This document shows positions 1 through 8,279 of a stretch of DNA of 64,000 nt, piece after piece. Where the stretch lies: assembly GCF_019740355.2 (NCBI RefSeq), contig NZ_CP091819.1:4030001-4094000 (forward strand). Direction: 5' to 3'. Positions within the stretch are counted from its first letter, which is position 1. The number at the start of each line of letters is the position of its first letter. The translations under genes and the position numbers were made by a program. Below the pieces are notes generated by a model. The model worked only from the letters and a program-made list of their open reading frames with translations. It ran no database searches and was not told the DNA's origin. This stretch comes from Paracrocinitomix mangrovi (lineage in GTDB: Bacteria; Bacteroidota; Bacteroidia; Flavobacteriales_D; Crocinitomicaceae).

Positions 1-174
1 AATATTGAACAGATTGTAGTGGTGAGTGAAGAAACTGCAGCTGGTTCTGAACAAGTAGCTACCTCTTCAAGAGAACTTTCTCAAGGAATGGAAGAAGTTA
101 CTGCAACAAGTCAGCAACTATCTGAAGTGGCAAATCAACTTCAAGATGGCGTTTCGAAATTTAACTTAAAATAA
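1..174 (+). CDS. Methyl-accepting chemotaxis protein, C-terminal fragment
   Basis: The reading frame is open from base 1 and ends at TAA 172-174, leaving the last 57 residues. The fragment is rich in Glu, Ala, Ser and Gln with heptad spacing (for example VSEETAAGSEQVATSSREL). That is typical of the final descending helix of the MCP cytoplasmic signalling domain, where methylatable Glu/Gln residues lie. There is no C-terminal CheR/CheB-tethering pentapeptide; the protein ends in FNLK. Ligand-binding and membrane parts lie outside the window. It sits 21 bases before cheW, so the receptor is probably the first visible member of the Che operon. The family call is inferred from composition and context because only the tail is present. 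Confidence 0.8.
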   Translation, partial: NIEQIVVVSEETAAGSEQVATSSRELSQGMEEVTATSQQLSEVANQLQDGVSKFNLK

Positions 175-195
175 TAACCTAAAACTCACTCGATT

Positions 196-735
196 ATGAC
201 ATCAGAAAAAAAAGAGTTAACGGTTGAAGAAGTTAGAAAACAAGCTGCTCTTGAAAAAAAGCAAGAGGAGGTTGGTACCCTTGTGCAATTGATCATTTTC
301 AAATTGGGAGAAGAAGAATATGCCCTGAATATTGATCAAATCAAAGAGGTGGTATTGACACCTGGGATAGCTAAAATTCCGCAAACACCTGATTACATCA
401 AAGGTGTTGCTAATATCAGAGGTAACGTAATTGCCATTGTGGATCTTGAAAGAAAATTCAATTTAAGTGATACTGCAAAATTAGAGGAAAAAGGAAACTA
501 TACCCTAGTTGTAGAATCCGATTCATTTAAGATTGGAATTCTGGTAAAGGAGGTGCCTAACACTTTAACAGTTGCTGAAAAGGATATCGATAATTCTACC
601 ACAGTTTTACAGTATTCAAACCTAGATCAAGATTGTATTAGAGGTATTGTGAAATCTGGAGAAAGAATGATCATCATGGTTGATATGATCAAAATGATGG
701 AAGCTGAAGATTTAAATAAACTAACTAAGAAATAG
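196..735 (+). CDS. cheW: CheW chemotaxis coupling protein
   Basis: This 179-residue protein has a Lys/Glu-rich N-terminal extension (about residues 1-28) followed by one CheW-like SH3-type domain (about 30-170). The stretch KIPQTPDYIKGVANIRGNVI around residues 60-80 is the hallmark of the family. CheW bridges the chemoreceptor tip and the CheA P5 domain in the cytoplasmic signalling array. It follows the receptor fragment by 21 bases and precedes cheY by 7 bases, so it is probably co-transcribed with both. It contains no receiver domain, so it is CheW rather than CheV. The charged N-terminal tail is longer than in E. coli CheW. Confidence 0.93.
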   Translation: MTSEKKELTVEEVRKQAALEKKQEEVGTLVQLIIFKLGEEEYALNIDQIKEVVLTPGIAKIPQTPDYIKGVANIRGNVIAIVDLERKFNLSDTAKLEEKGNYTLVVESDSFKIGILVKEVPNTLTVAEKDIDNSTTVLQYSNLDQDCIRGIVKSGERMIIMVDMIKMMEAEDLNKLTKK

Positions 736-742
736 AACCTAT

Positions 743-1108
743 ATGAAAAAGACAGTTTTAATAGTTGATGATTCAATGTACATGCGAACATTGATTAAAG
801 ATGCTTTAGAAGAAGCAGGTTATGAAGTGCTTGGAGAAGCTGCTAATGGTGAGTCGGCAATTGACCAAGCTATGGAGCTTAACCCTGATCTAATTACATT
901 GGATAATATCCTTCCGGATATGATTGGGATTGATATCCTAAAAGTAATCAAAGGAGAAGAGGCGTTAAAGTCTAAAGTTATAATGATATCTGCTGTAGGA
1001 CAAGAATCTGTAGTGCAGGAAGGAATGTCAATTGGAGCGGAAGATTATATCGTTAAGCCTTTTACATCCGAGCAATTAATAGAGTCAGTTAGTAAAATTT
1101 TTGGATAG
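743..1108 (+). CDS. cheY: CheY-like single-domain response regulator
   Basis: The 121-residue protein is only a receiver domain. Visible active-site residues are the acidic pair D9/D10 (VDDS), phosphoacceptor D54 in LITLDNILPDM, S83 as the switch Ser/Thr and K105 in VKPF. There is no output domain, as in CheY. It should be phosphorylated by the CheA encoded downstream and dephosphorylated by the CheC-like protein of the same operon. In a bacterium without visible flagellar genes its target is not FliM; a gliding or pilus-type motor, or a non-motility output, is possible (inference). It lies 7 bases after cheW and 13 bases before cheB. Confidence 0.9.
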   Translation: MKKTVLIVDDSMYMRTLIKDALEEAGYEVLGEAANGESAIDQAMELNPDLITLDNILPDMIGIDILKVIKGEEALKSKVIMISAVGQESVVQEGMSIGAEDYIVKPFTSEQLIESVSKIFG

Positions 1109-1121
1109 ACGGAACTAATAC

Positions 1122-2171
1122 ATGTTGAGCAAGGAAATTAGGGTCGTTATAGTTGAAGATTCCGGTCTGATGAGATTAATCATATCAGACATTATTAACT
1201 CAGAACCAGGGCTAAATGTGGTAGGAACAGCCTTAGATGGCAAAGAAGCAGTTGAAGTTGTGGTAAGAACAAAGCCGGATGTTGTTTTGATGGACATGAA
1301 TATGGGTGAGTATGACGGCCTTTATGGTGTTAAGCATATTCTTGAAAAATACAAAGTTCCAATTATCATACTTAGTGCTGTTGGAAACACAAATTTAGAA
1401 CCCGTATTAGAAGCGTTGAGATTAGGAGCTTTTGATTATTTAAACAAACCAGTTGATAACAAAGCAAAGGTAAGAGCCATTGATCATCAAATTATTGAAA
1501 AGATTAAAACGGCAGCCTTAACTAATAACAAACATTTTTCAACTGAAAATGCTACCATTAAAAGAAACACTTTTACTCACACTTTTGATTCAAATCTGAA
1601 TTATCATGTGATTGTGATTGGCGCTTCCACAGGTGGTCCTACAGCTTTAGAAAGAGTTATAACCAAATTGCCCGAAAACTTACCAATTCCGGTAATAATT
1701 GCGCAACATATGCCCGCAAATTTTATACCGTCGTTTGCAAAACGATTGGATGGATTAACACCCCTGAGAGTGAAAATAGGATACGAAAACGAAGAGATTT
1801 TGCCCGGAAATATTTATCTGGCACCTGGGGATAGAAATATGATAGTGAAAAGGAATTTAAATAATAAGGTTGTTATCGGTTTTACTCAAGTGAAATACCC
1901 AGAATATAACAATCCTTCAATTAATGCTTTGATGTTATCTGCAAATGAGGTGTACAAGAATAAAACAATAGGGGTTGTGCTTACAGGAATGGGGAAAGAT
2001 GGGGCAAATGGTTTGTCTGCAATATATAAGTCCGGTGGTTATACAATCGGTCAAGATAAAACATCATCTGTGGTATATGGAATGCCAAAAGAAGTTGCAG
2101 AAAGAGGTGTAATCCATAAAGCAGTGAGTATTCATGAAATGGCAGGATTTATAGTAAGCTGCTTATCATAA
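1122..2171 (+). CDS. cheB: CheB receptor methylesterase/deamidase with receiver domain
   Basis: The 349-residue protein has the canonical two-domain CheB layout. The N-terminal receiver (about 5-125) carries E12/D13, phosphoacceptor D58 (VVLMDMNM), S85 and K109. A linker of about 35 residues follows, then the CheB methylesterase domain (about 160-345). The catalytic triad is visible as S169 in GASTGG, H196 in AQHMP and D293 in TGMGKDGANG. It removes methyl groups from receptor glutamates when phosphorylated by CheA, giving adaptation. It lies between cheY and cheA with gaps of 13 and 7 bases. A second, receiver-less CheB is encoded at 13476-14069. Confidence 0.95.
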   Translation: MLSKEIRVVIVEDSGLMRLIISDIINSEPGLNVVGTALDGKEAVEVVVRTKPDVVLMDMNMGEYDGLYGVKHILEKYKVPIIILSAVGNTNLEPVLEALRLGAFDYLNKPVDNKAKVRAIDHQIIEKIKTAALTNNKHFSTENATIKRNTFTHTFDSNLNYHVIVIGASTGGPTALERVITKLPENLPIPVIIAQHMPANFIPSFAKRLDGLTPLRVKIGYENEEILPGNIYLAPGDRNMIVKRNLNNKVVIGFTQVKYPEYNNPSINALMLSANEVYKNKTIGVVLTGMGKDGANGLSAIYKSGGYTIGQDKTSSVVYGMPKEVAERGVIHKAVSIHEMAGFIVSCLS

Positions 2172-2178
2172 ATTTAAT

Positions 2179-3996
2179 ATGGCTACAAAAGACGATTATA
2201 AAGAAATGTTTGTCGCAGAAGCGCTTGAAAACTATGAAGAGTTGAATAAGCTATTCACAGTTTTGGAAAAGAATCATGCGGATAAAAAGGCGATTAATCA
2301 AATCTTTAGAATTACACATACATTAAAAGGAAATGCCATGGGAATGGGGTTCGAAGCAATTGCGGATCTGGCCCATGTGATGGAAGATGTATTCAGTGAA
2401 GTAAAAGAAGGTAAAATCTCACTTGACGAAGACCTTTTTAATAATCTATTCAAGGCCAATGATAAATTAGGTTTGCTGATAGATGCAATAAATTCTGAAG
2501 AAAAAGTCAATTATAAAGGCATTAGAACCAAGCTATCTGTTTTTCTTAAAAATGCGAGAGATGAAAGAGAAGAAGACAATGAGGAGAAGGTTGAAAGTGT
2601 AGAGACAGAAACTGAAAGTGAGCCTCAAAATGAATCAGAAGAACTTGTAGAAACCGGAGAAGCAGAAGTAAAAGAAGTTGAAACAGAAGTATCGGAAACT
2701 CAAGAAGAAATAGAAGAAGATGCAGTTCAGGATATCAATCTGGAAGAAGCAGAACAAATTGAAGATGAAGATCAACCTAAAATAGTTTTCTCAGATTTAG
2801 TTCAGGTACCTGTTAGAAAACTGGATAGCTTAATGAATCTGGTTGGTGAATTGATCATTGAAAGAGATAGTTTGATATCAAAAAATGCTGAGCACGGGTT
2901 CAATTCAAATATGTTAGCTCGTCTTCAACGCATAACATCAGATTTACAGTATGGTGTTATGGATGTGAGATTGATTCAAATTGGTTTTTTGTTCAATAAA
3001 TTTCACAGGATAATTAGAGACGTTGCCAATATTGAAGGCAAAAAGGTTGATTTGAATCTTGAAGGAACAGAAATTGAAATTGACAGAAATATTCTGAAAA
3101 TCATGTCTGACTCTCTAATTCATTTAGTCAGAAATTCAGTGAGTCATGGTATAGAAAAGCCTGCTGACAGAAAAAAGCTAAAGAAAAAAGAAAGAGGTCA
3201 AGTTACACTCAGAGCAAGAAATGAAAAAGATACTGTCATAATTGATATAATTGATGATGGTGCAGGAATAGATTATTCGACTATTGGTAAAAAAGCCGTT
3301 AAAATGGGTATTGTAAGCCAAGAGTACATCAATCAGGCTTCTGAAGATGAAATCATCATGTTGATTTTTGAACCTGGATTTTCTAATGCAGATAAAATAA
3401 CAGAGGTTTCTGGAAGAGGTGTAGGAATGGATGTAGTGAAAAAAGCTACAGAATCTATAGGTGGAAATATTAAAGTAAAAACAGAAGTTGGAAAAGGATC
3501 AACTATTTCTTTATCTCTTCCTTCTTCAATGGCAGTTAAAGGTGCACTTCTTTTTGAGTTAAATAATCAAGAATATGCCGTTGCACTTTCGTATACAGAG
3601 GCAGTAGTTTCGCTCACCAAAAAAGACATACATAAAGTTAGTAATGGCTTAATGGCTAGCTATCTGGGTAAAACTATTTCTATCATCTTTTTGAATGACT
3701 TATACAACATCAACAATCTTTCTGAATTGAGTGATGAGGTAAATCTTCATGCCACATTTGATCAGGTAACAGATGATCAGAAACTAGATGTTTTAGTTGC
3801 TTCTTATGGTAATAAATATGTTGGATTTGTGGTAGACAAACTACTTCAACAAAAAGAAATAGTAGAAAAAACATTGGAACCGCCACTTCATGATATTGAT
3901 CTTGTAAGTGGTGCAACAATATTGGGGAATGGTAATGTTTGTTTAGTGCTGGACATTGCTAACATAATAGGCACTTTATTTAATGATAAAAATTAG
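2179..3996 (+). CDS. cheA: CheA chemotaxis histidine kinase
   Basis: The 605-residue protein starts with an HPt (P1) domain whose phosphorylated histidine is H47 in RITHTLKGNAMG. A strongly acidic Glu-rich linker of about 75 residues (about 130-205) follows, in place of a recognisable P2 CheY/CheB-binding domain. Then come the P3 dimerisation helices (about 208-275), a GHKL ATPase (N box HLVRNSVSHGIE from H315, DDGAGID near 359, GRGVGMDVV near 412) and a CheW-like P5 domain (about 455-600). It autophosphorylates in response to receptors through CheW and passes phosphate to CheY, CheB and perhaps the receiver-PP2C protein downstream. The lack of an obvious P2 is judged by eye only. Confidence 0.95.
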   Translation: MATKDDYKEMFVAEALENYEELNKLFTVLEKNHADKKAINQIFRITHTLKGNAMGMGFEAIADLAHVMEDVFSEVKEGKISLDEDLFNNLFKANDKLGLLIDAINSEEKVNYKGIRTKLSVFLKNARDEREEDNEEKVESVETETESEPQNESEELVETGEAEVKEVETEVSETQEEIEEDAVQDINLEEAEQIEDEDQPKIVFSDLVQVPVRKLDSLMNLVGELIIERDSLISKNAEHGFNSNMLARLQRITSDLQYGVMDVRLIQIGFLFNKFHRIIRDVANIEGKKVDLNLEGTEIEIDRNILKIMSDSLIHLVRNSVSHGIEKPADRKKLKKKERGQVTLRARNEKDTVIIDIIDDGAGIDYSTIGKKAVKMGIVSQEYINQASEDEIIMLIFEPGFSNADKITEVSGRGVGMDVVKKATESIGGNIKVKTEVGKGSTISLSLPSSMAVKGALLFELNNQEYAVALSYTEAVVSLTKKDIHKVSNGLMASYLGKTISIIFLNDLYNINNLSELSDEVNLHATFDQVTDDQKLDVLVASYGNKYVGFVVDKLLQQKEIVEKTLEPPLHDIDLVSGATILGNGNVCLVLDIANIIGTLFNDKN

Positions 3997-4000
3997 ATCA

Positions 4001-4651
4001 ATGGATTTAGAATTTGACAAAACAGAATTGGAATTGACCAAGGAATTGATCAATGTTGGTTTAGAAAAAGCGGCACAGTCTATGGCTTTTTTTACAAAAG
4101 ATGAAGTGTCTATTCATAGCACAGATGTTCAAATTAAACCAATGTCATTTATTGGTAGATTATTGAGTAAAGAAGATAATCAAGAGCTAGCTATTTTATC
4201 CACAGAAATTATGGGTGAAGTAGGTGGAGTTTGTTACTTGATTTTTTCAGAAGAAGAGGTAAATAGAATCCTGGAAGTTAGTTTGCCGGAGTCGGTTAGG
4301 AATGATCCTGATAAATTGAAAGTAATGGGTGATGCCATTCTTTTAGAGATGGATAATATAATTGTTGCTTCGGTAGTTACGCAGCTTGCAAATGCATTAA
4401 ACTATAAAATGTATGGCAATGTACCTGCAATTTCAAGAACACTTCCCAATGGCTTTATGCAGATTTTTTCATCAGCAAGAAACAGCACAAATTACTTTTT
4501 GTACTTCAAATCAGAATTTAAAACTAAAGGTCTGGATATTAACCCTGATTTTATTTGGCTTTTAGATGATAATTATTTGGAAGGGGTAAAGAACGTGATT
4601 GTTCAAAACAATGACATTATTGAAAAAATTAGAAAAGCAAAGAATCAATAA
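4001..4651 (+). CDS. CheC/CheX-family CheY-P phosphatase
   Basis: Two helices carry the CheC-type motif E-x2-N. The first is E15/N18 in TKELINVG. The second is E116/N119 in LLEMDNII and is followed 22 residues later by Pro, matching the CheC signature spacing. CheC-family proteins hydrolyse the CheY aspartyl phosphate using the Glu and Asn. The frame also has an ATG at 3983 overlapping the end of cheA, but the ATG at 4001, 5 bases after the cheA stop, gives the natural N-terminus (MDLEFDKTELEL), so I prefer 4001. It overlaps the cheR start by one base (TAATG). No CheD or CheZ is seen in the window, so this is the likely signal-termination enzyme. The family call is moderately sure. Confidence 0.72.
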   Translation: MDLEFDKTELELTKELINVGLEKAAQSMAFFTKDEVSIHSTDVQIKPMSFIGRLLSKEDNQELAILSTEIMGEVGGVCYLIFSEEEVNRILEVSLPESVRNDPDKLKVMGDAILLEMDNIIVASVVTQLANALNYKMYGNVPAISRTLPNGFMQIFSSARNSTNYFLYFKSEFKTKGLDINPDFIWLLDDNYLEGVKNVIVQNNDIIEKIRKAKNQ

Positions 4652-5478
4652 TGACTACGGCAGAAAAAATGATATCTGATGAGGAATTAGATTCCTTGAC
4701 TACCGCTATTAAGCAGAGGTACGGAATTGATTTTACAAATTATGAGCGTAAATCGTTGAAGAGAGGTTTTTCAAGGCTTGTAATGAGAAATCAATGGGAT
4801 TCCATCCTGCCCTTGTGGTCTAAGATAATGTCAGATAGAGATTTTTTTACCGGATGCATTGATGAATTAACGGTTAATCTTACTGAACTATTCAGAAATC
4901 CAGAGATATGGATTAAAATGAAAGAGGAGATTTTACCTCAATACAGTTTAAAAAGTAGTTTAAAAATGTGGCATGCAGGCTGCTCATCAGGTGAAGAAGT
5001 TTACACTATGGCCATTGTTCTAAAAAGCTTAAACATGCTTAGAAGAACACAAACATTGGGAACGGACTTGAGCGCAACAATTCTCGAGCAAGCTAAGGAA
5101 GCTAAATACTCTAATGTTCTGATGAATAAATATTTAACCTCTTTCTCCAAATTTTTACCAAATGGAGATTTAAAACAAAGTTTTGAGTTTGGAGAAAAGT
5201 ACGCAGTTGTTAAACCTGATCTGAAAAGACATGTTACTTACGAAAGACACAATCTGGTTCAGGATAAAATGGATCAAACTTTTGATATGATATTTTGTCG
5301 AAATGTGATGATCTATTTTGATGATGGTTTAAAAATGAAAGTGCTGAAACTATTTCATGAGTCTTTGGCAGATGACGGCTACTTTGTAATAGGATATTAT
5401 GATATGCTACCACCTGAAAGCAAAGAGCTTTTTAAGGTATACGATTCCAAAACAAGAATTTACAAAAAGGTATTATGA
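4651..5478 (+). CDS. cheR: CheR receptor methyltransferase
   Basis: The 275-residue protein has the short CheR N-terminal helical domain (about 10-80) and a Rossmann-type SAM-dependent methyltransferase domain. The SAM-binding motif AGCSSGEE lies near residues 109-116. The FDMIFCRNVMIYFD block typical of CheR is near residue 213. It methylates glutamates on chemoreceptors and so opposes CheB. The start overlaps the CheC-like stop by one base and the end overlaps the next gene by four bases (ATGA), which indicates translational coupling. A paralogue lies at 12644-13474. Confidence 0.94.
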   Translation: MTTAEKMISDEELDSLTTAIKQRYGIDFTNYERKSLKRGFSRLVMRNQWDSILPLWSKIMSDRDFFTGCIDELTVNLTELFRNPEIWIKMKEEILPQYSLKSSLKMWHAGCSSGEEVYTMAIVLKSLNMLRRTQTLGTDLSATILEQAKEAKYSNVLMNKYLTSFSKFLPNGDLKQSFEFGEKYAVVKPDLKRHVTYERHNLVQDKMDQTFDMIFCRNVMIYFDDGLKMKVLKLFHESLADDGYFVIGYYDMLPPESKELFKVYDSKTRIYKKVL

Positions 5479-6782
5479 TAGAGAACGGACATGCTAAAAT
5501 ATTGATTGTTGAAGACGAACAAATCATTGGAATGCATCTCTCAAGAGTTGTAAAAAATCTTGGATATGATGTTATAGGTCTGGAAAACTCTGGAGAAGCA
5601 GCTATTCAAAAGTTTAATGAAAAAATGCCAGACATGATGTTGGTGGATATCGGTTTAAAAGGGAAGATGACAGGCATTGATTTAGTGAAAAAGATTAAGG
5701 AAACAGAAGATCTACCCGTAATATTTCTTAGCTCTTCAACTGATGATGATCAAATTCATGAGGCAGAGAATACATTTCCTAGCGCATATATCCAAAAACC
5801 TTTTGACGAAAAACAATTGGCAACAACTTTGAAAATCTCTTTAAGCAGATTTCAAAAACAAAAAGAAGAGTTTAATAAGTTGGTTAAAGATGTTGAGACT
5901 AAAGAAATTAACATCAAAGAACTTTCAGAAACTAATGCACATTTAATAACTGCAACCTGGAGAGAAAGGGAATTAAAAAATGAGCTTCAAAAGACAAAAG
6001 AAATAATTGAGGTACAAAACAAAAAAATTCTTGACAGTATCAACTATGCTAAAAGAATTCAAAGTTGTACTGCACCATCTGAGAATTTGATGGATGAATG
6101 TCTTAAAAACTACTTCTTATTCTATAAACCAAAAGATGTTGTAAGTGGTGATTTTCCTTGGTTGTATGATAGAGGTGAATATATCTATTATGCAGCTGTA
6201 GATTGTACAGGTCACGGAGTGCCGGGTGCAATGATGTCAATGATTGGAAATCTATTGTTGAATGATGTAGTAAACAACGAACTCAAAATGAAAACTCCGG
6301 CTGAAATGCTTGCCGAACTTCACAGTGGTGTTGTAAAGACATTAAAGCAAGATGACCCGGATAATAAGGCCGCAGATGGGATGGATATTGCCCTATGCAG
6401 ATTAAAAAGAGATCGTTCTGAACTAATGTTCTCTGGGGCACATTTACCGCTTTATCTTTTAAGAGGTGAAGAGTTAATTGAGTATAAAGGAAGCAGGTTC
6501 CCGGTAGGAGGAGTTCAATATCGCAATAGAAACAAATACAATGATCACATAGTGGATGTAAAGCCGGGAGATAAAGTATTTGTCTTTTCGGATGGAATGA
6601 TTGATCAGTTGGGAGGACCAGAAAATAGAAAGTTAATGTCAACTGGTTTAAAAGAATTTATCATTGAGAATGCTAAAACACCAATAGCTGAATTAGGAAA
6701 AAAAGCGGAGGAGAAATTTTATAGTTGGATGGGTGATAACAAGCAAATTGATGATGTGATATTATTTGGAATAGAAATTTAA
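5475..6782 (+). CDS. Response regulator with SpoIIE/PP2C serine-threonine phosphatase output (SiaA/RsbU-like)
   Basis: The 435-residue protein has three parts. A receiver (about 7-125) carries E13/D14, phosphoacceptor D58 in MLVDIGLKG and K108. A predicted coiled-coil linker spans about 130-200. A SpoIIE-type PP2C domain spans about 215-435. Metal-binding acidic motifs are visible as SGDF, VDCTGHGVPGAMM, SDGMIDQLGG and KQIDDVILFG. By family knowledge such phosphatases dephosphorylate a Ser/Thr on a small regulatory protein. Here the natural substrate is the SiaC-like protein four genes below. The receiver suggests control by CheA phosphorelay (inference). In Pseudomonas the SiaA equivalent is membrane-bound with HAMP, so the receiver fusion is a different input. 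It overlaps cheR by four bases. Confidence 0.9.
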   Translation: MIENGHAKILIVEDEQIIGMHLSRVVKNLGYDVIGLENSGEAAIQKFNEKMPDMMLVDIGLKGKMTGIDLVKKIKETEDLPVIFLSSSTDDDQIHEAENTFPSAYIQKPFDEKQLATTLKISLSRFQKQKEEFNKLVKDVETKEINIKELSETNAHLITATWRERELKNELQKTKEIIEVQNKKILDSINYAKRIQSCTAPSENLMDECLKNYFLFYKPKDVVSGDFPWLYDRGEYIYYAAVDCTGHGVPGAMMSMIGNLLLNDVVNNELKMKTPAEMLAELHSGVVKTLKQDDPDNKAADGMDIALCRLKRDRSELMFSGAHLPLYLLRGEELIEYKGSRFPVGGVQYRNRNKYNDHIVDVKPGDKVFVFSDGMIDQLGGPENRKLMSTGLKEFIIENAKTPIAELGKKAEEKFYSWMGDNKQIDDVILFGIEI

Positions 6783-6789
6783 TTTGAAT

Positions 6790-7317
6790 ATGCAGTTCGT
6801 TCTTGAATTACAAAAATTGATGGTAAAGAACAATTACCTCATAGCTATTAGAGACAATTTTGAGAATCTTTTAGCTAAGTCAGTATTAAAAATAACTGAT
6901 ACAAAAATCAGTGAAGATGAGGTAGAAATTCAGGTTAAAAACAGAGTTTTTAGTGTCATTGTTGAATGCGTTCAAAACGTGTGTTCTTCAGAGACTAACA
7001 ATTATGAAGATAGAGATTCTGTCCTTTTGATGAATAGAATAGAGAACGGATTTCAAATAGCAGCAGGAACCAAAGTGAATGAACAAAGAAAAGAGCGATT
7101 AAAAAACCTGCTAGACCAATTACAGTCAAAAGAACTGAATGAGATTAAGAAAGATAAGTTAAGCATAATGGGAAACAGAGAAGTTTTAACCAGTGAAATG
7201 CAGGATGAGTTAACATTTATGGAAATCTATATCAGATCAAACAGAAATGTGAACTTCTATTTTGAAGATGGTGAAGACGGAACATTTTTAATGCTAAAAA
7301 TTGATATAACAAATTAG
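6790..7317 (+). CDS. SiaB-family (DUF6272) protein, probably degenerate kinase
   Basis: A 175-residue protein from ATG 6790; an in-frame TTG at 6784 would add two residues. It resembles the next gene and the one at 14082 in length and in the N-box helix VIVECVQNVCSS (E59, N63). This is the Mg-ATP-binding helix of GHKL kinases. In the two relatives a glycine-rich GAGLG loop follows at about residue 145-160. In this copy the equivalent stretch (SIMGNREVLTSEMQDELTFM) has no such loop. It may therefore bind partners without phosphorylating, or serve as an anti-sigma-type adaptor (inference). It lies 7 bases after the PP2C gene and 4 bases before the next SiaB. Confidence 0.75.
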   Translation: MQFVLELQKLMVKNNYLIAIRDNFENLLAKSVLKITDTKISEDEVEIQVKNRVFSVIVECVQNVCSSETNNYEDRDSVLLMNRIENGFQIAAGTKVNEQRKERLKNLLDQLQSKELNEIKKDKLSIMGNREVLTSEMQDELTFMEIYIRSNRNVNFYFEDGEDGTFLMLKIDITN

Positions 7318-7321
7318 GAAA

Positions 7322-7876
7322 ATGAGTATTTCACTGAATTCTTTTAAGGAAGTGCATTCTATCATGAATGCTGAAAATGCGGTACTAGTTTATACTGGAG
7401 ATTTTGATCAAGAGATTATTAAATCAATGCTGAAATACACAGAGGATAAACTTGAATCTTCCGGTATTGATGAAATGATAAAAAGAAAAATTTTCAACGT
7501 AATGGTGGAAATGTTACAAAACATAACCAAACATCAATACGCAGATTTTGATGCTGAAACTAAACCCATTTTCCTGATAATGGAAGAAGATGAAGATTTC
7601 TATTTGATCACAGGAAATCTCTGTAAAAAAGAGACAATTGAAGGCCTGAAATCAAAAATAGATAAGGTGAATAGCATGGATAGTGCTGAAGCACTTAAAG
7701 CATATTACAAGGAGGCAAGATTAGCTTCAAGAATTTCTGAAGTAGGAGGAGCAGGCCTTGGATTTATTGATATGGCAAGAAAAACCGGGAATAAATTGGA
7801 GTACAATTTTATGGATATCAACTCCGGCACTTATGAATATTTCATTTTAAAAACAATTATAAATAAAAACGCATAG
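7322..7876 (+). CDS. SiaB-family GHKL serine/threonine kinase
   Basis: The 184-residue protein is a compact GHKL-fold kinase of the SiaB (DUF6272) type. The N-box helix VMVEMLQNITKH places E63 and N67 at the Mg-ATP site. The G-rich loop GGAGLGFIDMARKTG (142-156) forms the ATP lid. In Pseudomonas aeruginosa, SiaB phosphorylates SiaC on a conserved threonine and SiaA reverses it. Here the gene sits directly before the SiaC homologue (2-base gap) and after the PP2C gene, so this is the best candidate for the SiaC kinase. No sensory domain or membrane segment is present, so activity is presumably set by partner binding or by the opposing phosphatase. Confidence 0.85.
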   Translation: MSISLNSFKEVHSIMNAENAVLVYTGDFDQEIIKSMLKYTEDKLESSGIDEMIKRKIFNVMVEMLQNITKHQYADFDAETKPIFLIMEEDEDFYLITGNLCKKETIEGLKSKIDKVNSMDSAEALKAYYKEARLASRISEVGGAGLGFIDMARKTGNKLEYNFMDINSGTYEYFILKTIINKNA

Positions 7877-7878
7877 TT

Positions 7879-8256
7879 ATGGAAAGGTTAATTATTGAAG
7901 CTACTGAGGATACACCATCAATAGATTTTGATCCGGGTACAAACAACCTGAAGATTAGTGGAAGATCACTTCCAGAAGACGTTACAAAATTCTATCAACC
8001 AGTATTGGATTGGTTAGATGAGCTAGAAGCAAGTTCTGGAAATGATTGCACTTTGCATGTTGGTCTTGAGTACTTTAATACTGCATCATCAAAATTGATT
8101 TTGGACATTCTTATGAAGTTGGAAGATATCCATATGGATGGAAACAACACAATTAAAGTGATCTGGTCTCATGATGCAAGAGACGTTGACATGCAAGAAG
8201 CAGCTGAAGAGTATTCTGAACTGGTTGAAGTTCCGTTTGAAGTTGTCGCAGTTTAA
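7879..8256 (+). CDS. SiaC-family (DUF1987) regulatory phosphoprotein
   Basis: The 125-residue protein is a single STAS-like SiaC domain. The conserved phosphorylation loop reads EYFNTASSKLILDIL, with the acceptor threonine at position 68. This is the same residue number recalled for P. aeruginosa SiaC T68. In that system, unphosphorylated SiaC binds and activates the diguanylate cyclase SiaD. No GGDEF protein is encoded in this window, so the effector must be something else; the ABC transporter that begins 23 bases later is the closest candidate (inference). The protein is strongly acidic. It lies 2 bases after the second SiaB kinase. Confidence 0.88.
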   Translation: MERLIIEATEDTPSIDFDPGTNNLKISGRSLPEDVTKFYQPVLDWLDELEASSGNDCTLHVGLEYFNTASSKLILDILMKLEDIHMDGNNTIKVIWSHDARDVDMQEAAEEYSELVEVPFEVVAV

Positions 8257-8279
8257 AATAACAAATCAAAACTTAAAAA

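Noticed and set aside
6283-6642. 119-residue minus-strand frame
   Set aside because: Antisense to the PP2C catalytic domain; Cys/His/Leu-rich random-like composition.
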